Of a stretch of 64,000 bases of DNA, positions 1-7,624 are shown one piece after another. Origin of the DNA: Arboricoccus pini (GTDB lineage: Bacteria > Pseudomonadota > Alphaproteobacteria > Geminicoccales > Geminicoccaceae). Location: the NCBI RefSeq assembly GCF_900187945.1, contig NZ_FYEH01000016.1, forward strand, positions 23,076-87,075, read 5' to 3'. A model generated the notes under the pieces. That model was not told the DNA's origin. It saw only the letters and a program-made list of their open reading frames with translations, and searched no databases. Positions within the stretch are counted from its first letter, which is position 1, and every line of letters starts with the position of its first letter. The translations under genes and the position numbers were made by a program.

Positions 1-798
1 CGTCTGCAGGGTCGGCATCAGATAGACGCAGTGGATGTCATAGGCGCCGCAGGCCTCGTCCAGGGCCTCGGGGAGCATGCCTTGTGCGTCCATGGCAATG
101 CCGGTCAGCCCGATATTGTTAACATCCGCCACCGCCTTGAAGCCGAAATAGGTGAGGGCGTCCGTGGCGACGCTCTGGCCAGGTTTCGTCGACAGTCGGA
201 TAGCGATGTCGATGGCGTGCTGCGCGCCGTTGCAGATGATCAGCTGATCGGGACTGGGCTTGAAGGACTGCCTTGCCATCCAGCCGGCGATGACTTCCCG
301 GTGCTCGGGACGCCCCTGATGCTGATGGTAGGCAAAAAGTTCCTCTAGATAGGGAGAGTTCAGGGTTTCTTGCATAGCGCGCTGCAAGGTCTCGAGCTGT
401 GAGTGGCGCGGCGGCTGGTTCAAGCCCAGATTGATGAAATCGGCATTACGTGCCAATGGCGGCTTGGGTGCGGCCTTGCCGATCGCGAAGGTGCCCTGGC
501 CCACATGGCTTGAGAGGTAGCCTCGGCTTTGTGCCTCGCGATAAGCCTTGCTGACCGTGCCAATGCTGAGGCCGAGGTCGCGCGCAAGATCGCGATGCGG
601 CGGCAGGCGGTCGCCCGGGCGCAGCCGGCCACTTTCGATATCCGTGCTCAGGGCCTGAACCAGGGAAAGGTAGGGCGGCAGCTTATTGTCGAGTTTGGTG
701 GGATGCCAGAGCGAACCGGAAGATGCTGATGTATTGTCGGCTTGTTTCTGTTTAGGATTCAGCGTCATTCCAGTTCCGATGTCGTCCGCGCCCTTCAT
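1..798 (-). CDS. MocR-type GntR-family regulator with aminotransferase-like domain (3' end outside window)
   Basis: Reading leftwards from an ATG at 798, the first about 35 residues look unconserved. A GntR-type winged helix-turn-helix follows at roughly residues 35-105, including LPPYLSLVQAL, SGRLRPGDRLP, LGLSIGTVSKAY and GQGTFAI. From about residue 120 the protein looks like a fold-type I aminotransferase (NGAQHAIDIAIRL), as in the MocR/PdxR/GabR family, whose members use PLP or an amino compound as effector. The window ends inside this domain, so the PLP lysine is not visible. The flavoprotein and aldolase cluster further right is a plausible target because ATTGTC-containing repeats occur in front of both. 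Codon 11 is an alternative ATG. The family call is firm; the effector is unknown. Confidence 0.9.
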   Translation of the reverse strand, partial: MKGADDIGTGMTLNPKQKQADNTSASSGSLWHPTKLDNKLPPYLSLVQALSTDIESGRLRPGDRLPPHRDLARDLGLSIGTVSKAYREAQSRGYLSSHVGQGTFAIGKAAPKPPLARNADFINLGLNQPPRHSQLETLQRAMQETLNSPYLEELFAYHQHQGRPEHREVIAGWMARQSFKPSPDQLIICNGAQHAIDIAIRLSTKPGQSVATDALTYFGFKAVADVNNIGLTGIAMDAQGMLPEALDEACGAYDIHCVYLMPTLQT

Positions 799-821
799 TT
801 TAAACTACATGATGTATTGTC
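727..821. promoter_or_regulatory. Direct repeats TGATGTATTGTC around the start of the MocR-type gene
   Basis: The 12-mer TGATGTATTGTC occurs twice, at 727-738 and 810-821, 83 bases apart. The second copy overlaps an 11-base palindrome, TACATGATGTA (806-816), just upstream of the regulator's start at 798. The first copy lies inside its N-terminal codons, in the unconserved part. Autoregulatory sites for a MocR protein, which often bind direct repeats, are a reasonable reading, but nothing here proves binding. Confidence 0.45.
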
Positions 822-1109
822 TTAGGTCAATTCGCGCGGCGCTGGCAGCACGCTCGGCAAGGTCAGGCCTGATTTGATCAAACCGGCCGCTTCCTCACCG
901 ATCTTGAAGGTGGCGGCATCCGTGTTGGCTGAGACAATGCGCGGCATAATCGATGCGTCTTTGGCCCGCAATCCTCGACGCCGCCGGCCTTGAGGTGATC
1001 GCCGACCACGAACTGCGGATCGCTCTATCTTGCAGGTCCCGAGCGGATGATAGGTGGTATCTGCGCTCACCCACCTGCCTTGAGAAGGACGGCCCGCGTC
1101 AGCGCACAT
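822..1109 (-). pseudogene. Remnant of a GMC oxidoreductase (choline dehydrogenase-like) C-terminus
   Basis: On the minus strand, two segments typical of the GMC oxidoreductase C-terminus can be read: ADTTYHPLGTCK followed by DASIMPRIVSANTDAATF and IGEEAAGLI. These hold the conserved active-site HPxGTC and the C-terminal FAD-proximal stretch. The segment between them reads correctly only in another frame (VVGDHLKAGGVE), so at least two compensating frameshifts have occurred. No FAD-binding N-terminus is present upstream, which would extend to the right of 1109. This is the eroded 3' end of a dehydrogenase of about 530 residues, possibly once part of the neighbouring catabolic cluster. Confidence 0.75.
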
Positions 1110-1610
1110 GACCCCTTGAGGGCGGCGCCCGATACGTGTCTTTCGCGGCCCATGGTCAGCCTCTCCGCTCCTGTCGCGTCCCCGCCCTACCGGCCGGTAA
1201 TTTCAACATGAGATGCAAAGCCGGCCGCACGCCCTCGACATTGACAATGCTACGCAAAGAGGATCATTGTCGTACGTCATATGGTTCATTGAGACATGAC
1301 AATAACTTTGCGCGCAACCACGGAAGCACGGAATTATCAGGTCGCGTCGTTCCGGACGGTCGGGCTGGCCAGCCTGAATGTGCTGAGATTGAAGATATGG
1401 CAACGCATGGGGCGGCCGCATGACTGGTCTGACCGAGGTCTTCGCGCTTGTCGTTACGCATGCGGCGGGACAGCAAGTCCTGGGCATCGTGAGCGGCATC
1501 TGCCCGCGTGCGGCCGAAGTGTCCTAGGGCGGCATGGCGCCAACCGTTTTCATAAGGCCGCAGCAAATGCCAGATCCCTGCACCGCCGCACGCTGATCGG
1601 GTCATAATCA
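1110..1610. other. Non-coding stretch in front of the flavoprotein cluster
   Basis: I recognise no convincing gene here. Short open frames on both strands lack family resemblance and good ribosome binding sites. The stretch holds operator-like repeats at 1239-1303 (listed separately) and presumably the promoter of the cluster beginning at 1611. It may also contain further decayed coding sequence next to the GMC remnant. Confidence 0.5.
1239..1303. promoter_or_regulatory. Cluster of ATTGTC-type inverted boxes upstream of the catabolic cluster
   Basis: CATTGACAATG (1239-1249) is an 11-base palindrome. ATTGTC at 1266-1271 faces GACAAT at 1298-1303. The same hexamer forms the end of both direct repeats next to the MocR-type gene. 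These are the only clear repeats in the gap and lie about 300 bases before the first gene of the cluster. They are candidate sites for the same regulator; this is inference from sequence alone. Confidence 0.4.
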
Positions 1611-2897
1611 ATGGCGTGGTCCAATACCAAGAGTGTGCCGCCAGCAAGCGGCGCCGGGCGGCGGGTTGTTGTCATCGGCGCGGGAGCCGTGGGCGTCTGC
1701 TGCGCCAACTACCTGGTGCGCGCGGGCTTCGATGTCACCGTGATCGATACGGTCGAGCCAGGCAGCAGCGGCCAGTGCTCCTACGGCAATGCCGGCGGCC
1801 TCTCGCCCGGCTCCTGCATTCCGAACGCCATGCCCGGCATCATCAAGGAAGTGCCTGGCATGCTGCTCGATCCCGAAGGGCCGATCAGCCTTCGCTTGAT
1901 GGACGTGCCGCACGCCTTGCCCTGGCTGATGCGCTTTCTCTGGTCCAGCCGCCGCCGCCGGGTCGAGGAAGTCGCCGATGCGATGATCGCGCTCAACCGC
2001 CATACGTTCGAGAGTTACGATCCGCTCGTCCGCGAGGCGCAATGCGCGGACCTGATCAGTCATCGCGGTCAGCTCATCGTCTATGAGGACCTGGAGGGGC
2101 CCGCGAAATCGGCGCTGTCCGTGGGCATGCGCCGCGCGCGCGGCGTCAAGGTCGAGATCTTGAACGCAAGTCAGATCCGCGAGCTCGAACCGGCCATAAG
2201 CTCCGACTACAAGGCGGCCGTCTATCTGCCCGAACAAGGCCAGTGCGCCAATCCGGGGCGTATGGTCGCCAGTCTCTGGCGCTTGGCTGTCGCCAAGGGG
2301 GTGCGACTGCATCGCGCCAAGGCCAAAGGTTTCGTCCTGGGTGGCAGCGGTGTGCGAGCAGTCGCCACCGACAACGGCTCGATCGAGGCGGATCACTTCG
2401 TCGTCGCCGCCGGCGCCTTTTCCGGCCCCTTCGCCCAACAGCTGGGGGTACGTGTGCCTTTGATCTGCGAGCGTGGCTATCACGTCGTGATCGAGGGCGA
2501 CGGCACGGGCCTGCGGGTGCAGACGAATTCGGCCTCGCGCAAATTCGTGGCTGCGCCCATGGAAGACGGCCTGCGCCTATCCGGGACGGTCGAGTTCGCA
2601 AGGCCGGGCACCGGACCCCGCTGGGAACGCGCCGCCATCCTGGTCCGTCAGGGTCAGCACATGTTTCCCGGCATCGACACATCGCGGGTGCGTCGCTGGA
2701 TGGGCAACCGGCCCGGAACGCCTGACAGCATCCCGGTCATCGAGCGGACGGCGCGCCACCCCAACGTCATCTTGGCATTCGGCCACGGTCACCAAGGCCT
2801 GATCGGCGCCTCGACCACCGGACGGCTCGTGACCGAGCTAGCGGAAGGGCGGCCCACGATGATCGACCTCACACCTTATCAATCGAGCCGGTTCTGA
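1611..2897 (+). CDS. FAD-dependent D-amino-acid dehydrogenase-like oxidoreductase (DadA family)
   Basis: The 428-residue protein has the N-terminal FAD-binding motif VVVIGAGAVGVCCANYL at about residues 19-35 and a C-terminal RRWMGNRPGTPDSIPVIERT and AFGHGHQGLI region, the pattern of DadA-type members of the DAO family. Length equals the usual 410-430. Such enzymes oxidise D-amino acids, or related cyclic amines such as hydroxy-D-proline, to imines and so to 2-oxo acids, and pass electrons to the respiratory chain. It is first of four collinear genes; the next starts about 40 bases downstream. Together with an aldolase and an aldehyde dehydrogenase this suggests degradation of a hydroxylated amino acid. 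The substrate is unknown. Confidence 0.85.
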   Translation: MAWSNTKSVPPASGAGRRVVVIGAGAVGVCCANYLVRAGFDVTVIDTVEPGSSGQCSYGNAGGLSPGSCIPNAMPGIIKEVPGMLLDPEGPISLRLMDVPHALPWLMRFLWSSRRRRVEEVADAMIALNRHTFESYDPLVREAQCADLISHRGQLIVYEDLEGPAKSALSVGMRRARGVKVEILNASQIRELEPAISSDYKAAVYLPEQGQCANPGRMVASLWRLAVAKGVRLHRAKAKGFVLGGSGVRAVATDNGSIEADHFVVAAGAFSGPFAQQLGVRVPLICERGYHVVIEGDGTGLRVQTNSASRKFVAAPMEDGLRLSGTVEFARPGTGPRWERAAILVRQGQHMFPGIDTSRVRRWMGNRPGTPDSIPVIERTARHPNVILAFGHGHQGLIGASTTGRLVTELAEGRPTMIDLTPYQSSRF

Positions 2898-2935
2898 CGC
2901 GCGCCGATTTATTTTTCTGCTTCTTGGAGCTCTTT

Positions 2936-4372
2936 ATGTACGACGAAAAAATCCAACTGCTGATCGACGGCGTCTGGCGCGAGGGAAGCGAGGGCAAGTC
3001 ACAGCCGTTGGTCAATCCGGCAACAGGTGAGGAGATGGCGAGCGTCCCGCATGCGAGCTCCGCTGATCTCGACGAAGCGCTTGCCGCAGCAGACAAGGGC
3101 TTTCGCGTCTGGAAGTCGATGACGGCAATCGAGCGCTATCGCATCATGATGAAGGCCGCCGACCTCATCGACGCGGACCTTGAGCGCATCGCACGCCTCC
3201 TCACGATGGAGAATGGCAAGCCGTTGGTTGAGTCGCGCGGCGAGGTTGCTTTCTCGGCCGACGCCACGCGCTGGTACGCGGAAGAGGGCAAGCGCGCCTA
3301 TGGCCGCATCGTCCCCGGGCGCATAGCTAACCAGCGCCAGATCGTCCTCAAGGAGCCGGTCGGCGTCGTTGCCGCCTTCGCCGCTTGGAACTTCCCGGCC
3401 TCGAATGTCATCCGCAAGGTCGCCGGTGCCCTGGGTGCTGGCTGCTCGATCATTCTCAAGACGGCCGAGGAAACACCCGGCACCGCGGTCGCGTTCGCGC
3501 GCTGTTTTGAAAAGGCGGGCGTGCCGGCAGGTGTCATCAATCTCGTCTTCGGCGTGCCTGATGAGGTCTCCAGCCATCTTCTGGCCTCGCCGATCCCAAA
3601 GAAGGTCTCGCTCACCGGCTCGACCGCCGTCGGCAAGCTCTTGCAGCAGCGGGCTGCCGAGACCTTGAAGCGCTGCACGATGGAGCTTGGTGGCCATGCG
3701 CCTGTCATCGTGCATCACGATGCCGACGTCGAGCTTGCCGTCGCGACCTTGGCAGCCGCGAAGTTCCGCAATGCCGGTCAGGTCTGCACGTCGCCCACCC
3801 GTTTCTTCGTTCACGAGACCATCTATGGACGGTTTCTCGAGCTGTTCGTCGCGCGCGTGGCGCAGCTCAAGATCGGCAATGGCCTGGATGCCGACACCCA
3901 GATGGGGCCAATGATTGCCGCTCGCCGGCTGGACGCCATCCAGAGCCTCGTCGACGACGCGGTCGGCAAGGGCGCTCGCCTGTTGACGGGCGGCAAGTCG
4001 CTGGGCGGCAAAGGCTTCTTCTATGCACCGACCGTGCTCGCCGACGTACCCGACAATGCGCGCATCATGCAAGAGGAGCCCTTCGGCCCGGTCGCATCAT
4101 TCCAGTCGTTCAGCACGTTCGACGACGTGATTGCCCGTGCCAACGCGACGCCCTATGGGCTGGCTTCCTTCGTCTTCACGACCAGCGGCGCGCTGGCGCA
4201 TCAAACGGAACTTGCCCTGGACGCAGGCATGGTCGGCGTCAACAATACCGCCATCTCGACCCCTGAGACGCCCTTTGGCGGCGTCAATGCGTCGGGTTAT
4301 GGCTCGGAGAGCGGCATCGAGGGCCTCGAGGCGTTCCAGCGGGTCAAGACGGTATCGGAAATCTTTCCGTGA
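2936..4372 (+). CDS. NAD(P)-dependent aldehyde dehydrogenase (GabD/succinate-semialdehyde dehydrogenase-like)
   Basis: Start ATG 2936 is chosen because GGAG lies 6-9 bases upstream; a TTG at 2924 is also in frame. The 478-residue product has the full ALDH architecture: WNFP at about 151-154, KTAEETP in the cofactor site near 175, SLTGSTAVGK near 225-234, the general base Glu250 in MELGGHAP, and the nucleophile Cys284 in NAGQVCTSPTR. It resembles the succinate/glutarate/2-oxoglutarate semialdehyde dehydrogenase branch. In context it probably oxidises an aldehyde released by the aldolase or made from the flavoprotein product. Family is certain; the exact semialdehyde is not. Confidence 0.9.
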   Translation: MYDEKIQLLIDGVWREGSEGKSQPLVNPATGEEMASVPHASSADLDEALAAADKGFRVWKSMTAIERYRIMMKAADLIDADLERIARLLTMENGKPLVESRGEVAFSADATRWYAEEGKRAYGRIVPGRIANQRQIVLKEPVGVVAAFAAWNFPASNVIRKVAGALGAGCSIILKTAEETPGTAVAFARCFEKAGVPAGVINLVFGVPDEVSSHLLASPIPKKVSLTGSTAVGKLLQQRAAETLKRCTMELGGHAPVIVHHDADVELAVATLAAAKFRNAGQVCTSPTRFFVHETIYGRFLELFVARVAQLKIGNGLDADTQMGPMIAARRLDAIQSLVDDAVGKGARLLTGGKSLGGKGFFYAPTVLADVPDNARIMQEEPFGPVASFQSFSTFDDVIARANATPYGLASFVFTTSGALAHQTELALDAGMVGVNNTAISTPETPFGGVNASGYGSESGIEGLEAFQRVKTVSEIFP

Positions 4373-4399
4373 TCGCTTGTCGACCTGTGGACCGCGCCT

Positions 4400-5809
4400 A
4401 TGGGGTCATGGAACATGTCTGAAGACGGCAATTCGACCTTCAAGGTGCTGGTAGCCGATCTCATGGCTCTGGCGCCGGGGGCGGATGGTCAGGCGGACCC
4501 GACACCCTTTCGCCACTATGTCGAGACCGTGGGCGGCCGTTTCCATGCGGGCGGCTACAGCGATGCTGTCGGCCTGGAGCCGGGGCGCGTCCATTTCTTC
4601 TACCGACCCGAACTCAGCCGCGAGGAGGACCTTCTGGCTGAGGCCGGCGATGGCCGATATGACGCGATCATCGCCGCCGCCACGGTCATTCCGGCCGGCA
4701 CCCGCTTCGCCTTCGGTGGCGTGCGCATAGGTGCCGGCACCGGCAATATGCGCTCGGAAAGCTGGGGCGGGGGGGACGGACGCGGCGGCACGGCCGCGTT
4801 GATGAACACGCCCGGCATGAATTCCCGTGCCACCGCTCAGATGGTCATCAAGGCACTCCTGCGCCGTCGTCCCGATCTGCCGTTCGAGGCTCTGCACGAC
4901 CGCGTCATGCGCGGCGAATTTGATACCGGCCGCGATCTGGGAGCCTATGCCACGACGAAGCTGGAAGGCCAGACAATGGCCATTCTGGGTTACGGCAATA
5001 TCGGCCGCGAGGTCGCACGGCTGGCGGCGGCCTTCGGCATGAAGGTGCGCATCCATGCGCGCGCCAGGCATCGTGTCTGGATCGAATCGGAAGGCTTTGC
5101 CTTTGCCGCTACCCCGGCGGATGCGCTCCTTGATGCTGATGTCGTGAGCGTCCACCTGGGACTGGGGCCCGTTGATCCCGCGCGTAACGTTCCGGTGAAT
5201 GTGGGTTTTGTCGGCGAGGCGATGCTTGAGCGCGTCGCCCCCGGCGCCATGCTGATCAATTTCGACCGCGGCGAGGTTGTCGACACGCCGGCCCTGGAGC
5301 GCGCGCTGGCGTCCGGACGCATCGGCCAGCTGGCCGTCGATGCCGATATCTTTTTGGACAGAGGCGGCAAGGCAACGGGTCCGCTTGCTCCTTATCTGCC
5401 GCTGGCAAGGCGCTTTGGCGATCGCGTGCTCCTGCTGCCGCATGCCGTTGCCGATACCGACCATCCAACCCGTCTGGCGGGCGCGCGTCTGGCCGTGGAT
5501 CTCATCCTGGACCTGCTGAAGAACCGCCGCGTGCATAATCTCGTGGGCGATCTTCCCGCTGGCTTTGTCGATGGCGGGCCGGCGCGGCCGCGGGACATCG
5601 GCTCGGTTTCAACGGCGATCCTTGCGAGCCTCGGTCAAGAGGGAGCGCACCTGGCTGAATATGCCAGCGTGATCACCTCGTTCTACGGGGCCGCTGCCGG
5701 CGACAGGGTTCAGGCGACTACCGCGAGCTTTTCCGAGGCGGTCATGGCGGGCAACCGCCTGACGGCCAAACTGCGTGATCTCGGGCTGCTGGGGCCGTTC
5801 CAGGAGTGA
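4400..5809 (+). CDS. Divergent D-isomer-specific 2-hydroxyacid dehydrogenase family protein
   Basis: A central Rossmann segment (GQTMAILGYGNIGREVARL, near residue 194) followed by NFDRGEVVDTPALERALASG and LLPHAVADTDHPT identifies the D-2-hydroxyacid dehydrogenase superfamily. The catalytic Arg (FDRG) and His (LPHA) are visible. The region where the family has DVFxxEP reads DADIFLDRGGKATG, so the usual catalytic Glu is not in place. At 469 residues it is well over the usual 310-330: about 190 residues precede the nucleotide-binding loop, and about 90 follow the catalytic His region. ATG 4415 is an alternative start. It sits between the aldehyde dehydrogenase and the aldolase. Whether it is an active reductase is open. 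Confidence 0.75.
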   Translation: MGSWNMSEDGNSTFKVLVADLMALAPGADGQADPTPFRHYVETVGGRFHAGGYSDAVGLEPGRVHFFYRPELSREEDLLAEAGDGRYDAIIAAATVIPAGTRFAFGGVRIGAGTGNMRSESWGGGDGRGGTAALMNTPGMNSRATAQMVIKALLRRRPDLPFEALHDRVMRGEFDTGRDLGAYATTKLEGQTMAILGYGNIGREVARLAAAFGMKVRIHARARHRVWIESEGFAFAATPADALLDADVVSVHLGLGPVDPARNVPVNVGFVGEAMLERVAPGAMLINFDRGEVVDTPALERALASGRIGQLAVDADIFLDRGGKATGPLAPYLPLARRFGDRVLLLPHAVADTDHPTRLAGARLAVDLILDLLKNRRVHNLVGDLPAGFVDGGPARPRDIGSVSTAILASLGQEGAHLAEYASVITSFYGAAAGDRVQATTASFSEAVMAGNRLTAKLRDLGLLGPFQE

Positions 5810-5866
5810 GAGAGCCGATGCGAGCGGCGCTGGCCTCGAGGTCCGCGCCGCCTCGCCGTCATTTCT

Positions 5867-5898
5867 ACGGCACGAAAGCAATCATCATTTTGTGCCGT
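5867..5898. promoter_or_regulatory. Near-perfect inverted repeat upstream of the HpcH/HpaI aldolase
   Basis: ACGGCACGAAA (5867-5877) and TTTTGTGCCGT (5888-5898) are inverted 11-base arms with one mismatch and a 10-base spacer. The element lies in the 126-base gap between the dehydrogenase and the aldolase gene, 37 bases before the aldolase start. There is no following T-run, so an operator for a dimeric regulator, or an RNA processing hairpin, is likelier than an intrinsic terminator. Confidence 0.5.
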
Positions 5899-5935
5899 CT
5901 TCCGAAGATTTCCATAGGAACTGGAGAGCGAAACA

Positions 5936-6727
5936 ATGCGGACTAATAATGCGCGCGTTGCCTGGAAAGAGAAAAAGAGCGTCTATAACGGCTGGCTGAT
6001 GATCCCTTCTTCTGTGTCGGCCGAGCAGATGGCGCGCCAGGGCTGGGACAGCGTCACGATCGATATGCAGCACGGCATGATCGACTATTCCGACGCGTTG
6101 CGGATGTTGCAGGCGATCTCGGTCACCGATGCCACGCCCTTCGTCCGCGTTCCCTCCCTGGAATCGGGCATTGTCGGCAAGATGCTCGATGCCGGCGCCT
6201 ATGGCATCATCTGCCCGATGGTGAACACGCGCGAGCAGTGCGAGTATTTCGTCCGCAGCTGCCGCTACGCACCTGTCGGCCATCGCAGCATGGGGCCGGT
6301 GCGCGCCACAATGTATGGCGGTCCAGATTACGCCACCTACGCCAACGAGACCGTCATCGCCATGGCGATGATCGAGACCCGCGAGGCCATGGATAATCTC
6401 GATGAGATTCTATCCACGCCGGGTCTCGATGCCATCTTTGTCGGCCCCTCGGATCTGTCCGTGTCGATGGGTTACAAGCCCGGCTTCGATCCGCGCTTTC
6501 CGGAAGTCTATGCGGCGATCGAACGGGTTGCCGAGGCCTGCAAGCGCCACGGCGTCGTCGCTGGCATCCATACCGGGACGGTCGAATACACGCGCGAGAT
6601 GGAGGCGCTGGGTTACCAGTTCTTCGCTTTCCTGAGCGAGTTCCGCTTCATGTCCATGGCCGGCAACAAGTTCCTTTCGGAACTGCGTGCCGAGGCCCCC
6701 AAGACCGCCGATCCCAAGAGCTATTGA
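5936..6727 (+). CDS. HpcH/HpaI family class II aldolase (2-oxo-4-hydroxy-acid aldolase type)
   Basis: The 263-residue protein has all hallmarks of HpaI-type pyruvate aldolases: the base His46 in DMQHG, substrate Arg71 in FVRVPS, and metal ligands Glu147 in MIETREA and Asp173 in GPSDLSVSMG. Length matches the family (250-270). These enzymes split 4-hydroxy-2-oxo acids into pyruvate and an aldehyde with a divalent metal. GGAGA precedes the ATG. As last gene of the cluster it would give pyruvate plus an aldehyde for the aldehyde dehydrogenase. The natural substrate cannot be told from sequence. Confidence 0.9.
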   Translation: MRTNNARVAWKEKKSVYNGWLMIPSSVSAEQMARQGWDSVTIDMQHGMIDYSDALRMLQAISVTDATPFVRVPSLESGIVGKMLDAGAYGIICPMVNTREQCEYFVRSCRYAPVGHRSMGPVRATMYGGPDYATYANETVIAMAMIETREAMDNLDEILSTPGLDAIFVGPSDLSVSMGYKPGFDPRFPEVYAAIERVAEACKRHGVVAGIHTGTVEYTREMEALGYQFFAFLSEFRFMSMAGNKFLSELRAEAPKTADPKSY

Positions 6728-6732
6728 TGGCT

Positions 6733-6759
6733 CGGGGCCGCTGACGGGATGCGGCCCCG
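6733..6759 (+). terminator. GC-rich hairpin directly after the aldolase gene
   Basis: CGGGGCCGC (6733-6741) pairs with GCGGCCCCG (6751-6759) across a 9-base loop, 5 bases after the aldolase stop codon. The stem is perfect, but no T-run follows, so it is either a weak intrinsic terminator or a 3'-end stabilising hairpin of the four-gene transcript. Confidence 0.6.
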
Positions 6760-7135
6760 GTTCGTGCGGCGGCAGCGACCTGGCGGCCCTGATTGCTAGG
6801 CCGGGACGATCGAACAATGGTCCCGGGCCGTGCCTCTGGCGGTCGTATTGGGCCCCTCAGGGATCGTTGATCCAGCGGTTCTCGCGGCGTGTGCCCCTAT
6901 GGCTCCCGTCGGGAACCGGACGTTCCAAGGTGCGATTCCGCCGATGATTCCCCGCGGTTCGTCAAGGCTCGGGCAGACCGGCGTCGCCGCGAATGCCTGT
7001 TGCATGACCTTGCCCAAAAAGGCGGGTTCCTCGGTTTGGCGTCAGACTTTTCGAGAAAGATGTCGACGCGGTTATCGTTTTCGTAACGGATATCAATTCG
7101 GCGGTGTCGGGCAGCGGACGGCCAATGCGAGCGCG
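6760..7135. other. Gap without a recognisable gene
   Basis: Between the aldolase terminator hairpin and the small minus-strand gene at 7136 I see only short overlapping open frames on both strands. They have no family resemblance and no supported start. No repeat or RNA gene stands out. Confidence 0.45.
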
Positions 7136-7459
7136 TCAGTTCGGCTTGTCGCGTCCCGATCGGACAGCTGTGGGTTGCGTCCGTCCGGCATTGGAAGCCG
7201 CCAGCCGCATATTGTCTTCCTGCGTCTTGATGAAGTCGAAGAGACCTTCGGCCAGTTGGCGCGCGCCTTTGACCGGCATGGCGAGGCGCCCGACGACCAC
7301 GCGATTGAGCGAGCTTGGCGACGTCGAGTGGTTCACCTTGGGGGCCGCGAAGGTGATGTAAACGACACCCTCATGAGCGAAAAATCCGACGGCATCCGCC
7401 GCGAACAGCTCGGGTGCATTGGGATTATCGACCAAGGGAACGGCTGGCGGCTTCGTCAA
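7136..7459 (-). CDS. Small conserved-looking protein of unknown function
   Basis: The 107-residue product looks like a genuine gene: it is the only frame in this gap with balanced composition and a beta-rich core (LFAADAVGFFAHEGVVYITFAAP), followed by RVVVGRLAMPVKGARQLAEGLFDFIKTQED. This resembles short DUF3467-like proteins seen near regulators in proteobacteria, but I cannot name the family with certainty. No signal peptide or membrane segment. It is followed on the same strand only after other genes, so it is probably monocistronic. No function is proposed. Confidence 0.6.
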   Translation of the reverse strand: MTKPPAVPLVDNPNAPELFAADAVGFFAHEGVVYITFAAPKVNHSTSPSSLNRVVVGRLAMPVKGARQLAEGLFDFIKTQEDNMRLAASNAGRTQPTAVRSGRDKPN

Positions 7460-7624
7460 CGGTCACATTCCTTACTGCGGCGTCAGAAATGTGTAGCACG
7501 GCGGATTGGATTTTCTCGCCCATCACGCGTATCCTGGTAGGATTATAGCTATTTCAGGTTAGGATAGCGATCACTACACCGCGCGCCGATCACTGCGGCG
7601 CCGTGCACGCGCGGCCCTAGGCCA

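Noticed and set aside
1136..1607. Several overlapping open frames upstream of the flavoprotein gene, one beginning MTGLTEVF at 1423
   Set aside because: The opening faintly recalls MmgE/PrpD proteins, but a stop follows after about 35 codons and nothing recognisable continues in other frames.
6830..7540. Plus-strand open frame of 236 codons
   Set aside because: It runs antisense to the better small gene at 7136-7459, is rich in Arg, Gly and Ser, and shows no domain pattern.
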